Part shown: positions 51,608-58,567 of the stretch, piece by piece
Layout: each line of letters opens with the position of its first letter
How positions within the stretch are numbered: the stretch's first letter is position 1
Assembly: GCA_964458485.1 (NCBI GenBank)
Contig: CAYWJA010000001.1
Location: forward strand, 1 to 64,000
Direction: 5' to 3'
DNA from: CAYWJA01 sp964458485
GTDB taxonomy: Bacteria > Patescibacteriota > Gracilibacteria > UM-FILTER-43-11
DNA length: 64,000 nt
Program-made: the position numbers and the translations under genes
The notes under the pieces: model-generated
Databases searched by the model: none
The model's input: only the letters and a program-made list of their open reading frames with translations
Told to the model about the DNA's origin: nothing

Positions 51608-52330
51608 ATGTTAAAATTAAGCCAACACCATAGTCCGAACGAATCAGAAGCATCTAATGAAAGATGGCTTGGTGGATTGCGTAGAAAAATTAGTAGTCTA
51701 TTTGGAAGTGATAATGTAGATATACAAAGTATTAAAGACGAAATTGATGCTGATGATTGGAGTGAAAAAGGTTGGGAGCAAATTAGGCAAGGCGTGGGCA
51801 TTCAAATGAATAAAATTAAAACGCCATCCAAAATTCTTCGTGCATTAGGGGAAGATAGAGCCATAAAATACTTTAAAGCTCTTGAGGGTAAAGGCAAGCC
51901 TTATACTTTCGCCCTCCCCATTGATAAAAAGGATTTACTTGAATATCTTAAATTTGAAACAGATGATGCTCATGCACCATTTGTCATAAGCATGCTAAAA
52001 AAACCCTTAACCGCTGCTGGTATTAATATACTTATTACTCATGCTACGTGGACTCCTCGTTTTATTGATAATATACGTGAAGAAGTTGGAGATGAAAGAT
52101 TTAAATTTATATTGGCGCAAGTAAGTCGCGATTTCCCAAGTGCAACTGATGCAATTTCATATATTTTACTTGGCGAAGAAAGAAGAAGTCTGGAAGAGGA
52201 TGCACGAGAATTGTGGTATAAAAATATTCGTGGCGCTGAATATGATGAAAAAATTGAACAACGTAGAGTAAGTGATGATAATTTCTTTTATGGAAGTAAT
52301 CAAATTATGGAGAATGTTGTTAATCAATAG
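51608..52330 (+). CDS. Hypothetical protein, 240 aa
   Basis: Not recognised. It is a soluble, charged protein, mostly helical, with a possible alpha-helical repeat from about 90 to 190 (similar spacing in FKALEGKGKPYTFAL, FVISMLKKPLTAAGI, FIDNIREEVGDERFK). It has no signal peptide. It appears to be read from a leaderless transcript. It is convergent with tRNA-Val. Confidence 0.65.
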   Translation: MLKLSQHHSPNESEASNERWLGGLRRKISSLFGSDNVDIQSIKDEIDADDWSEKGWEQIRQGVGIQMNKIKTPSKILRALGEDRAIKYFKALEGKGKPYTFALPIDKKDLLEYLKFETDDAHAPFVISMLKKPLTAAGINILITHATWTPRFIDNIREEVGDERFKFILAQVSRDFPSATDAISYILLGEERRSLEEDARELWYKNIRGAEYDEKIEQRRVSDDNFFYGSNQIMENVVNQ

Positions 52331-52374
52331 AAGTTAAATATTAAAAAAACGGCTTACAGAAGCTATTGATAGAA

Positions 52375-52451
52375 TGGTGGGCGCTAGTGGATTCGAACCA
52401 CTGACCCCCTCGGTGTAAACGAGATGCTCTAGCCAACTGAGCTAAGCGCCC
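52375..52451 (-). tRNA. tRNA-Val (anticodon UAC), CCA encoded
   Basis: Cloverleaf on the minus strand: acceptor GGGCGCT/AGCGCCC, D arm AGCTCAGTTGGCTAGAGC, anticodon stem TCTCG/CGAGG with loop TTTACAC (UAC), and T arm GTGG-TTCGAAT-CCAC. Discriminator A and CCA are in the DNA. Confidence 0.96.
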
Positions 52452-52557
52452 TTACCAATTTTGCCTGATGAGATTATCAGAAAACTTCAAAACTTGCAAG
52501 ATATTTTTTTGCTTTACAAAAGTAAAATTCTAAATAAAAATATATGGGCAAATGCAT

Positions 52558-52632
52558 GGCCTCATCGTCTAGTGGTTAGGACGCCGGATTCTCATTCCGG
52601 TAACCGGGGTTCGATTCCCCGTGAGGCTGCCA
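52558..52632 (+). tRNA. tRNA-Glu (anticodon CUC), CCA encoded
   Basis: Acceptor GGCCTCA/TGAGGCT (one G-U at the end), anticodon stem CCGGA/TCCGG with loop TTCTCAT (CUC), T arm CGGGG-TTCGATT-CCCCG, discriminator G and encoded CCA. Confidence 0.96.
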
Positions 52633-52649
52633 ACTATTTATTTAAAAAA

Positions 52650-52684
52650 CCGGAAGGTTTTTATTTAGAACTTCCGGCTTTTTT
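52650..52684. terminator. Bidirectional terminator between tRNA-Glu and the Cys-rich peptide gene
   Basis: CCGGAAG (52650-52656) and CTTCCGG (52671-52677) form a 7-bp stem with a T-run on one side and an A-run on the other. It works for tRNA-Glu on plus and for the small peptide gene on minus. Confidence 0.85.
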
Positions 52685-52693
52685 GAGGGGGGG

Positions 52694-52786
52694 TTAGCAG
52701 CCACAACCTCCTTTAGTGCCGTCACAGTCGTTTTTACTGCAACTACCACTACCACATCCACCTCCATTTGAATTAGAAATAATCAT
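52694..52786 (-). CDS. 30-residue Gly/Cys-rich peptide
   Basis: A short ORF from ATG at 52786 to TAA at 52694. It encodes a peptide with an N-terminal MIISNSNGGG and five cysteines at 11, 16, 21, 28 and 30, ending GGCGC. The composition (Gly, Ser, Cys, Asn, Asp) resembles core peptides of ribosomally made natural products or a small metal-binding peptide. It has its own space: a TATAAT-like box upstream (about 52817-52822) and a terminator right after the stop. No modification enzyme is near. Being so short, it could be fortuitous, but the placement argues for a real gene. Confidence 0.5.
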   Translation of the reverse strand: MIISNSNGGGCGSGSCSKNDCDGTKGGCGC

Positions 52787-52854
52787 GATCTTATAGGTTA
52801 AAGAATAAATCTAATTCTATTATAGATTCTATTTGATAATGGTGCAGTAACATG

Positions 52855-53036
52855 GGCTACATTACCATTTCTGATTTATGATTTGTGATTTCTGATTCAA
52901 ATCTAGATTTAGGATTCTGATATTTATAATTTACTAACTATTTAATTAAATAGCTAGATGGCAAATGAAAAATATTAAAATGGCAGATTGAAAAATTGAA
53001 TCAAAAATCACAAATCATAAATCAGAAATATCCAGC
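52855..53036. repeat. Foldback array of 'TTTCTGATTTATGATTTGTG' words
   Basis: The arms repeat (T)GATTT(A/C/G)TGATT and AAATCACAAATCATAAATCAG. The loop holds ACTATTTAATTAAATAGC. It fills the gap between the small peptide gene and the Crp-type gene. Confidence 0.85.
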
Positions 53037-53690
53037 TTATCTAAGTTTAATCACTCCAGTCTGCGGATGAACTTCAATCATCCCATCACTTTTAAGTTTT
53101 TTAATACAGCGGGTAACGGTAACACGATTAAGATTTGTATGTTCTGCAATCTTCTCGTGTGTAATCTGCAATGGAATCAACCTGGTGATTGGATTGCTTC
53201 TGCGCTTCTTTTGCAATCTGACTAATTCAGAATAAATGCGCTCTGAAGCAGTTTCGACATTGCTTTTAATTTTTTCTTCATAATCATTTATACGAACAGC
53301 CATTTTCTGCATCATGCGCAACATGGTTTCCGGGTATGCAGATATTACCTTTAAAAATTCTTTAACAGGTGTTACGCAGAGCATTGCATTTTTAGTAACT
53401 TCTGCAAAATGATTAGGGCGTGGATTTTTAAAATCAAAAGAACCAAACACACTTCCGGGCCCAAGTGTATCAAAAATAGCCCTTTTACCATCACTTGAGT
53501 GATATAAAACTATTTCACCGTGGTGAACTACATAAATATTCCCATCATCTTCGTATGGGCTATAAATACGACTGCCTTTTGTATATTCCCGATCAACTGA
53601 ACTAGTTGCAATCTCACAAAATTCTTTTTCAGGAATTCCTTCGTATATATTAAAATCTTTTAATACATAAATTTGTTTATTGTCTTTCAT
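53037..53690 (-). CDS. Crp/Fnr-family transcriptional regulator
   Basis: The 217-residue protein has a cyclic-nucleotide-type beta barrel (about 15-120; GSRIYSPYEDDGNIYVVHHGEIVLYHSS, FDTLGPGSVFG) and a C-terminal winged helix. The recognition region is ITHEKIAEHTNLNRVTVTRCIKKLKSDGMIEV. There are no Fnr-type cysteine clusters. Residues for cAMP binding are not clearly present (no R-S-A/E motif), so the ligand is unknown. It is encoded next to an anti-sigma-like ATPase gene on the same strand, though separated by about 80 bases. It could regulate either that gene or distant targets. Confidence 0.9.
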   Translation of the reverse strand: MKDNKQIYVLKDFNIYEGIPEKEFCEIATSSVDREYTKGSRIYSPYEDDGNIYVVHHGEIVLYHSSDGKRAIFDTLGPGSVFGSFDFKNPRPNHFAEVTKNAMLCVTPVKEFLKVISAYPETMLRMMQKMAVRINDYEEKIKSNVETASERIYSELVRLQKKRRSNPITRLIPLQITHEKIAEHTNLNRVTVTRCIKKLKSDGMIEVHPQTGVIKLR

Positions 53691-53769
53691 GGTATATAAA
53701 TTAAAAAGTGTCTTTTATTGTAACATACATTAAAATAATCCATGTAGCCCATATAACAGATAAAAAGAT

Positions 53770-54492
53770 CTATTTTTCTAATTGCTGTCTTATTATCTGT
53801 CTATGTACCTCTAATGCTCGGTCATGTGTTTCTACAATAACAACCCTACCCCCTCCTGATTCTAAATTTTCAAAACCCACTAAGTGGTAAAAATCAAAAG
53901 CAGCGTTAAACATTCCACTGCCACGATTTCTGCCAACTTTTGTTTTATAAAATAAATTTAGTGCTGTAAATGGGTCATCGGATAATGCCTGACATTTTGA
54001 ACTTATATCTGGTAACTTTCTGGGCTGGGTAATGCTACATAGCACACTACCAACACCCAATCTAACATCTACCGCTATTGCGTTCTCTTTGCAAAAATCA
54101 CTACCATGCTCAATGGCATTTAAAATGAATTCTCTAATAATATGATCAACCCTATCATGAAATTGTGGTAATTCATCACCAAGGATTTGATCCCATTTTA
54201 ATTTTAATTCTCTAAATCTTTTATTAAATAGATTGCCTAATTCACCTTCCAGACCCACCAATCTCCTTTTTACCACTCTAGCCTCTTTGCTTTTTTGAAA
54301 AGTAAGATCGCTACCTAAAAAATTTAACCTTGAAGTAGCTAATCCGCTTGCAAGGATCTCATCGATTAAATCACTTATTTCTTTATAGCATTTTACAAAT
54401 GGATCATGCACACCAATTCGCCATTCTAAAAACTGCTGTGTAGAGCCAGCTATTTCAACTGCCCGATCGAATGTTAAATCTCCTTGTAGCAT
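53770..54492 (-). CDS. HATPase-domain protein (anti-sigma-factor/RsbW-like)
   Basis: The 240-residue protein has an N-terminal helical region (1-about 110) and a GHKL-type ATPase fold: N-box DHIIREFILNAIEHGSD (about 125-141), a G1-like ITQPRKLPD, and a Gly-rich GRNRGSGMFNAAFDF lid, ending in GGGRVVIVE. The histidine-kinase phosphoacceptor is absent, which fits an RsbW-type serine kinase or a phosphatase partner. No sigma factor or anti-anti-sigma factor is nearby. It lies downstream of rplT on the same strand, separated by a terminator. Confidence 0.7.
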   Translation of the reverse strand: MLQGDLTFDRAVEIAGSTQQFLEWRIGVHDPFVKCYKEISDLIDEILASGLATSRLNFLGSDLTFQKSKEARVVKRRLVGLEGELGNLFNKRFRELKLKWDQILGDELPQFHDRVDHIIREFILNAIEHGSDFCKENAIAVDVRLGVGSVLCSITQPRKLPDISSKCQALSDDPFTALNLFYKTKVGRNRGSGMFNAAFDFYHLVGFENLESGGGRVVIVETHDRALEVHRQIIRQQLEK

Positions 54493-54497
54493 ATATT

Positions 54498-54531
54498 AAA
54501 AAAGGAGGCGATTATATCATAACAACCTCCT
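54498..54531 (-). terminator. Terminator of the infC-rpmI-rplT unit
   Basis: On the minus strand AGGAGG (54531-54526) and CCTCCT (54508-54503) form a stem, followed by a run of T. It lies just past the rplT stop. Confidence 0.75.
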
Positions 54532-54551
54532 GAATGTTATTAAAAATGCTA

Positions 54552-55097
54552 TTAATCCTCTTTCTTTTCTTCTTTAGCTTCTACTTTTTCTTCTTCCTTG
54601 GCCTCTTTTTTTACTATTTTCTTTTTCGCAACTGGTTTTTTGGCAGTTTTTTTGGCAGCATCATTACCTTTGTCACCAGGACGCACATGTGCGTCCCCTA
54701 CACCCTTTTTCATTTTACTTAAATCGGGTGCTTCCCCCGCTGGTGGTAATGCTGCTTTTGCAATGTCAACAATCTCTTTAAATACATCAGGATTATTAAT
54801 GGCAAGTTCAGAAAGCATTTTACGATTAATTTCAACCCCAGCTAATTCCAATCCATAAATAAATCTGCTGTACTTTAAATCATGTTCACGGCAGGCTGCG
54901 TTAATTCTGAGTATCCATAGCTGATGGAATGTGCGCTTTTTAAGGCGTCGATCACGATAGGCATTTTCACCTGCTTTCATAACTGCATTTTTAGCAAGCT
55001 TAAATACATTCTTGCGCTTACCGCGAAAACCTTTCGCTTGTTTAATTATTTTTTTGTGGCGTTTGTGAGCTGTAACTCCGCGTTTTACTCTTGGCAT
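54552..55097 (-). CDS. rplT: Ribosomal protein L20 (bL20) with basic/acidic tail
   Basis: The core (1-118) has MPRVKRGVTAHKRHKKI, AKGFRGKRKNVFKLAKNAVMKA, YRDRRLKKRTFHQLWILRINAACRE and ELAGVEINRKMLSELA, normal for L20, a primary 23S rRNA binder needed for assembly. Residues about 119-181 are an extra tail. It contains the palindrome-encoded GVGDAHVRPGDKG and then Lys/Ala and Glu/Lys repeats. The gene is in the standard infC-rpmI-rplT order. A short AT hairpin lies just before its ATG. Confidence 0.97.
   Translation of the reverse strand: MPRVKRGVTAHKRHKKIIKQAKGFRGKRKNVFKLAKNAVMKAGENAYRDRRLKKRTFHQLWILRINAACREHDLKYSRFIYGLELAGVEINRKMLSELAINNPDVFKEIVDIAKAALPPAGEAPDLSKMKKGVGDAHVRPGDKGNDAAKKTAKKPVAKKKIVKKEAKEEEKVEAKEEKKED
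54679..54702. repeat. Palindromic element inserted in rplT (encodes GDAHVRP)
   Basis: It has an 18-bp palindromic core (54679-54696) centred on GCACATGTGC, plus CCTACA on one side. The 24 bases match 19772-19795 in inverse orientation and are read in the same frame. Confidence 0.9.
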
Positions 55098-55102
55098 CTT
55101 AT

Positions 55103-55125
55103 AAAATTTTATGGAATAAAATTTT
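55103..55125 (-). promoter_or_regulatory. Start-proximal AT hairpin of rplT
   Basis: Perfect 10-bp arms AAAATTTTAT and ATAAAATTTT around a 3-nt loop, 5 bases before the ATG. Same as at rpmI (55493-55515), and similar at glmS (24417-24441). Confidence 0.55.
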
Positions 55126-55268
55126 CATTTCTGATTTCGGATTTCTGATTTCGGAATCACATTTAGTATTTATATATTTAGCATTTGCTTATTAAAATAC
55201 TAAATACAAAATGTGGAATCGAATCTGATCCCGATGAAATCGGGAGAATTCTGAGATCTGAAATAGAT
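55126..55268. repeat. Foldback element between rpmI and rplT
   Basis: The arms repeat TTTCTGATTTCGGATTTCTG and, on the other side, GAATTCTGAGATCTGAAAT-like words. The loop holds ATTTAGCATTTGCTTATTAAAA. A CCCGAT...ATCGGG hairpin is nested at about 55231-55247. Confidence 0.8.
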
Positions 55269-55271
55269 TTA

Positions 55272-55487
55272 TTATTTATTAGGCAACAGCCTCTTTAGCT
55301 GTTTAGAATGTGCTTTGCTGGTAATAATAGTTTGTTTAGCTAAGCGCTTCTGTTTTTTAGACTTTTGCTGCAAAAGATGATTATGGGCAGCTTTTTGTTG
55401 GGCATATTGCCCTTTACCCGTCTTTTTAATACGTTTTTTGGCTGAACTTGATGTTTTTTGTCTCCCTGGACGTGCTTTTCCTGGCAT
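55272..55487 (-). CDS. rpmI: Ribosomal protein L35 (bL35)
   Basis: The 71-residue protein aligns with bL35: KTSSSAKKRIKKTGKG corresponds to the K-T-x-x-x-A-K-R-F-K-x-T-G core, then AHNHLLQQKSKKQKRLAKQ and a C-terminal LKRLLPNK. It is slightly longer and more Gln-rich than usual. It is between infC and rplT in canonical order, which supports the call. A short AT hairpin precedes its ATG. Confidence 0.93.
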   Translation of the reverse strand: MPGKARPGRQKTSSSAKKRIKKTGKGQYAQQKAAHNHLLQQKSKKQKRLAKQTIITSKAHSKQLKRLLPNK

Positions 55488-55492
55488 GTTAT

Positions 55493-55515
55493 AAAATTTT
55501 ATGGAATAAAATTTT
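55493..55515 (-). promoter_or_regulatory. Start-proximal AT hairpin of rpmI
   Basis: Arms AAAATTTTAT (55493-55502) and ATAAAATTTT (55506-55515) with a GGA loop, 5 bases before the ATG. Identical to the rplT hairpin. Confidence 0.55.
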
Positions 55516-55639
55516 CATTTCGTATTTTGCATTTCTGAATTCGCATTCCAATTTAGCATTTACTTATTCTGCATATGAATCAGTTAGTAATTGCTACATG
55601 CTAATTGTAAAATGACAATACAAATTCTGAGATCTGAAA
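55516..55639. repeat. Foldback element between infC and rpmI
   Basis: On the minus strand it reads CAGATCTCAG..., the core TTGTCATTTTACAATTAGCA, AATTACTAACTGAT, and then GAATTCAGAAATGC words. It is close to the glmS upstream element at 24281. Confidence 0.85.
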
Positions 55640-56119
55640 TTATTTGAGAGGGTTTAGCATCATAAACATCTGAAATCCCTGTCTTCGTGGTTCTTGTTCT
55701 ATGGTAGATATATCTTCTAGCATTTTATAGAAATCTTTTAATTTCTGTGCCCCGAGAGCCATATGTGTAATCTCCCTCCCCTTAAATATTACTACTGCCT
55801 TAATCAAATTACGTTCTTCAAGAAATTTTCTTGCCTGTCTTGCTTTCACTTCCATATCATGGACCCCAGTTCTGATACTTAATCTAATTGTTTTAGTCTC
55901 TGTCTTCTTAACCTTCTTCTGTTTCTTTTTGTTCTTCTTAAGAGTGTATAAGTAAGTCCCATAATCCATTATCTTACAAACCGGGGGTTTAGCCAAAGGA
56001 GCTACTTCAACTAGGTCTAAACCTTTTTCCTCTGCATGTTTTAAAGCTTCCTCCTTAGACATAACACCTAACTTTTCTTCCCCATCAATTAATAAAACCT
56101 GATGGGACCGGATAGCCAT
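55640..56119 (-). CDS. infC: Translation initiation factor IF-3
   Basis: IF-3 binds the 30S subunit and checks start codons. The 159-residue protein has IRSHQVLLIDGEEKLGVMSKEEAL, PPVCKIMDYGTYLY, IRLSIRTGVHDMEVKARQARKFLEE and VVIFKGREITHMALG. It heads the infC-rpmI-rplT operon. From the ATG at 56119 the protein lacks a few typical N-terminal residues. The open frame continues upstream as ISKKLRHN, which looks like the normal IF-3 start, beginning at an ATA codon (56143-56141). A non-AUG start is therefore possible. Confidence 0.95.
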   Translation of the reverse strand: MAIRSHQVLLIDGEEKLGVMSKEEALKHAEEKGLDLVEVAPLAKPPVCKIMDYGTYLYTLKKNKKKQKKVKKTETKTIRLSIRTGVHDMEVKARQARKFLEERNLIKAVVIFKGREITHMALGAQKLKDFYKMLEDISTIEQEPRRQGFQMFMMLNPLK

Positions 56120-56249
56120 ATTGTGACGTAATTTTTTACTTATATAATTTAGTTAAAAAGTAAAAGAAGTCTGAGAGCTTATGCATTCTAAAAAAAATGC
56201 AAATAAAAGTCAATGTTTTTCTTTTAAAGAAGTCAATATCGATGTGCAT

Positions 56250-56402
56250 AGCGCATATTTTTGATTTTTGAATTTAGATTTTTGATTCGAATCTTCATTT
56301 AAGATTTTAATATTTATCATTTACTAATAATTAATTAATAAAAAAAGAGTAAATGAAAAATACTAAATACTAAATCGAATCTAAAATCTAAAATCAAAAA
56401 TG
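56250..56402. repeat. Foldback array of 'TTTTTGATTTTTGAATTTAG' words
   Basis: The arms repeat GATTTTTGAATT and ATCTAAAATCAAAAATG words around an AATAATTAATTAAT loop. It separates yggT from infC. Confidence 0.8.
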
Positions 56403-56406
56403 TTAT

Positions 56407-56667
56407 TTACACCTGTGTAAATAACTTCATTATTCCATATTGAACCAATTCAATTCCAAAAAAAGCGATAAGAGGAGATAAATCTATCATCCCTGTACGC
56501 GGTATTATATTTCTGCAAACCCTCAAGATAGGCTCAGTAATTTCATAAATCACCTGTGCAAATCTACCAGTACGGCCAGGGCTAATCCATGACATTAGAA
56601 TGCGTATTAAAATTGCATATTTTAGGATGCCAAGGGCATTTATGAGGAAAGAGGCTATGAAGGTCAT
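56407..56667 (-). CDS. yggT-like: YggT family membrane protein
   Basis: This 86-residue protein has two membrane helices (about 2-25 and 62-82) and the family core ILIRILMSWISPGRTGRFAQVIYEITEPILRVCRNIIP, ending in the DLSPLIAFFGIELVQ segment. YggT proteins are linked to osmotic or cell-division functions, but the mechanism is unknown. The length and layout are normal for a single YggT module. It is downstream of pgeF on the same strand, separated by a repeat array. Confidence 0.92.
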   Translation of the reverse strand: MTFIASFLINALGILKYAILIRILMSWISPGRTGRFAQVIYEITEPILRVCRNIIPRTGMIDLSPLIAFFGIELVQYGIMKLFTQV

Positions 56668-56701
56668 AATTGATTAATGTTATGATGTAACTTTATTACA
56701 A

Positions 56702-56909
56702 AAATTTCCAAACGTCTACTTTTTCAGACGTCCAGATATCCAAATAACCAAACTTACAAACAAACGTCCAGATATTCAGATGTCCAAACGTACAAATATC
56801 CAGTTATCCAAATACTATCTAATTAATTATTCAAAATAGGTTTGTTGGTTTGTAATGTTTGTAATTTGGCATTTGTTTGTACATTTGGAGTTTGGTAATT
56901 CTGGACGTC
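56702..56909. repeat. Foldback array of 'GACGTCCAGATATCCAAA' words
   Basis: The left arm repeats CCAAACGT, CAGACGTCCAGATATCCAAA and related words at 10-12-nt spacing. The loop is CTAATTAATTATTC. The right arm repeats TTTGTTGGTTTG, TTTGTTTGTACATTTGGAG and TCTGGACGTCT. It ends at the pgeF stop. Confidence 0.85.
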
Positions 56910-57624
56910 TTAAATCCTATGTGTCATTTCAATAAACACCCCCATCCTCCCCCCATCCCCATTACGATGGGAAAAATAATCGGATTGATTACACTTAGTG
57001 CATTCATTCATCATTTCGATATTATCCTCAAGTACCCCTGCTCTTTTTAGCTGATCAATGCTAAGCGACCAAAAATCGACATGATTATTTTTAATAAAAG
57101 GATGTATAAAAGCGGGTAATTCATTCATTGGATCACTAAACTCTGCACAGCATGGGCCAAGAGATGGGCTTATGCCAATGAGCAGATCGGATGGATTACT
57201 ACCAAATTCATCAAACATTTTTTTAATTGTATCTGGTTTTGTTTGATCAACAAAAAAAGTNNNNNNNNNNATCAAACATTTTTTTAATAGTTTTACCAAT
57301 AATATTTAAAGTCGACCCCCTCCAGCCCGAATGTACTGCGGCAATTGCCTTATTGATTGGATCAAAAATAAGAATTCCCTGGCAATCAGCAACTTTAATA
57401 GCAAGTGGAATATTGGATTTATTTGTAATAAAAGCATCACCAGATAATTCTTCATTCGGATACTCATCAATAACAATTACTTCATCACCATGTAACTGAT
57501 TACTGAAGATGGGGATATTGGATGTATCGTATTGAACGCCATCAAATGACACCATTGGCTTTGTTGTTATGCCGTGAATAAGTTTACTGGAACATTGATT
57601 AAATATGGAAAAATTTTTGATCAT
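56910..57624 (-). CDS. pgeF: PgeF/YfiH family (laccase domain) purine nucleoside phosphorylase, broken by an assembly gap
   Basis: Reading on the minus strand from ATG 57624, FSNQLHGDEVIVID, IKVADCQGILIFD and AVHSGWRGSTLNIIG are followed, across 10 N, by ISPSLGPCCAEFSD and SHRNGDGGRMGVF. These supply the Cys and His zinc ligands of this family, which acts as adenosine/inosine phosphorylase or deaminase and was once called polyphenol oxidase. TIKKMFD occurs on both sides of the gap. Removing the duplicated bases gives one continuous GKTIKKMFDEFGSNPSDLL of normal family length, so the break is very likely artificial. Confidence 0.85.
57261..57270. other. Assembly gap (10 N) with duplicated flanks
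   Basis: ATCAAACATTTTTTTAAT occurs both at 57210 and immediately after the N run (57271). The contig end between 57228 and 57260 does not fit the encoded protein. The two contigs probably overlap and were scaffolded without merging. Confidence 0.85.
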
Positions 57625-57722
57625 TTATTGGCAATAACTGAAATATTTGATAATATTATAGCAGAAAAAGACTTTTGTCCGTGGTTTATATACCACAACT
57701 TGGCCGAAGGTCTTTTTTAGAT

Positions 57723-58343
57723 TCAAGCAGGACTATAGTCTTTAATTCTATCAATTATTTCTTTCGTATCTTTAAATAATTCATCAATTTCTAACTGAGT
57801 ATAATTATCATCTATAGATGTCATAGCGGTAAGGTGAACCTTATTTCTAGCTGTACGAATTTTTTCAGACTTCTTAAAAAGTTTCATGGTAAATAATCCG
57901 GATCTCTTTGCTGCGATATTTAAATCTTTTAAATTTGTACTCTTTTTTAATCTTTTAGACATTAACACTTTCTTAATTCCAGCCATAATTGTCTCTTTAT
58001 TTGATATTTTATACTCTTTTTTCTTAAAACATTGGAATTTTGTATCAGCTCCCATAATATCGCTCTCATTTATATCTTTTTTATCAATTAATAATTGAAT
58101 TTTATAATTTATTAAACTTTCTATAATTGAAGCTGTAAAAACTATTATAGTTTTAAACACCGAATATGTAACATATCCCGGTAAATCATATTCATTTTCA
58201 AGTGAATATAAAAAAGTGATATATTGCATATTTATTGCTATATTTTCTTTTAAAACTTCATTTTCTACAAAATCAAAACGAACTTTTTTTAAAAGTTCGA
58301 CTTCAAAAAACTGTATATCTCTAAATTTCTTCTTTTTAGCCAT
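57723..58343 (-). CDS. HEPN-like protein, possible toxin of a two-gene module
   Basis: The 206-residue protein starts at MAKKKKFRDIQFFEVE (ATG at 58343). It is nearly all helical. EKIRTARNKVHLTAM (about 166-180) resembles the R-x(4-6)-H motif of HEPN RNases and their ARNKIHL-like variants. TIIVFTASIIESLINYKIQLL gives the first helix typical of such domains. There is no signal peptide. It overlaps an upstream 58-aa gene by 8 bases, the usual layout of toxin-antitoxin or small defence modules. Both HEPN identity and toxicity are inferences. Confidence 0.55.
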   Translation of the reverse strand: MAKKKKFRDIQFFEVELLKKVRFDFVENEVLKENIAINMQYITFLYSLENEYDLPGYVTYSVFKTIIVFTASIIESLINYKIQLLIDKKDINESDIMGADTKFQCFKKKEYKISNKETIMAGIKKVLMSKRLKKSTNLKDLNIAAKRSGLFTMKLFKKSEKIRTARNKVHLTAMTSIDDNYTQLEIDELFKDTKEIIDRIKDYSPA

Positions 58344-58512
58344 ATCCCAACAATTCACTAAGAGATGTATATCCTTTTTCTTTTAAGTAATTTTTAAGTT
58401 CTTTATCACTACGAATTCCAAAATCTTTGCCATACATTTTTTCAATGGTACCCATCTTGGTATCACCTCTTTTTTGTCTAAATTTTCCTGTCTTTAAAGA
58501 TTTTGTAGGCAT
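58336..58512 (-). CDS. Small basic protein, 58 aa, partner of the HEPN-like gene
   Basis: ATG at 58512 to TAA at 58336. The peptide begins MPTKSLKTGKFRQKRGDTK, then has MGTIEKMYGKDFGIRSD and LKNYLKEKGYTSLSELLGYG. The composition suggests a basic tail and a short helix-turn region. The stop overlaps the start of the next gene (ATGGCTAA), so the two are translationally coupled. It could be an antitoxin or adaptor. The family is not known to me. Confidence 0.65.
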   Translation of the reverse strand: MPTKSLKTGKFRQKRGDTKMGTIEKMYGKDFGIRSDKELKNYLKEKGYTSLSELLGYG

Positions 58513-58567
58513 ATTTATATCTACTTAATTCAAATATAATATAACATAAACAGTCAAATCATATCAA

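Noticed and set aside
52461..52697. 78-aa ORF over tRNA-Glu
   Set aside because: It is the read-through of the tRNA and its terminator.
57247..57499. Plus-strand ORF across the N run
   Set aside because: It is antisense to pgeF, whose family motifs are unmistakable on the other strand.
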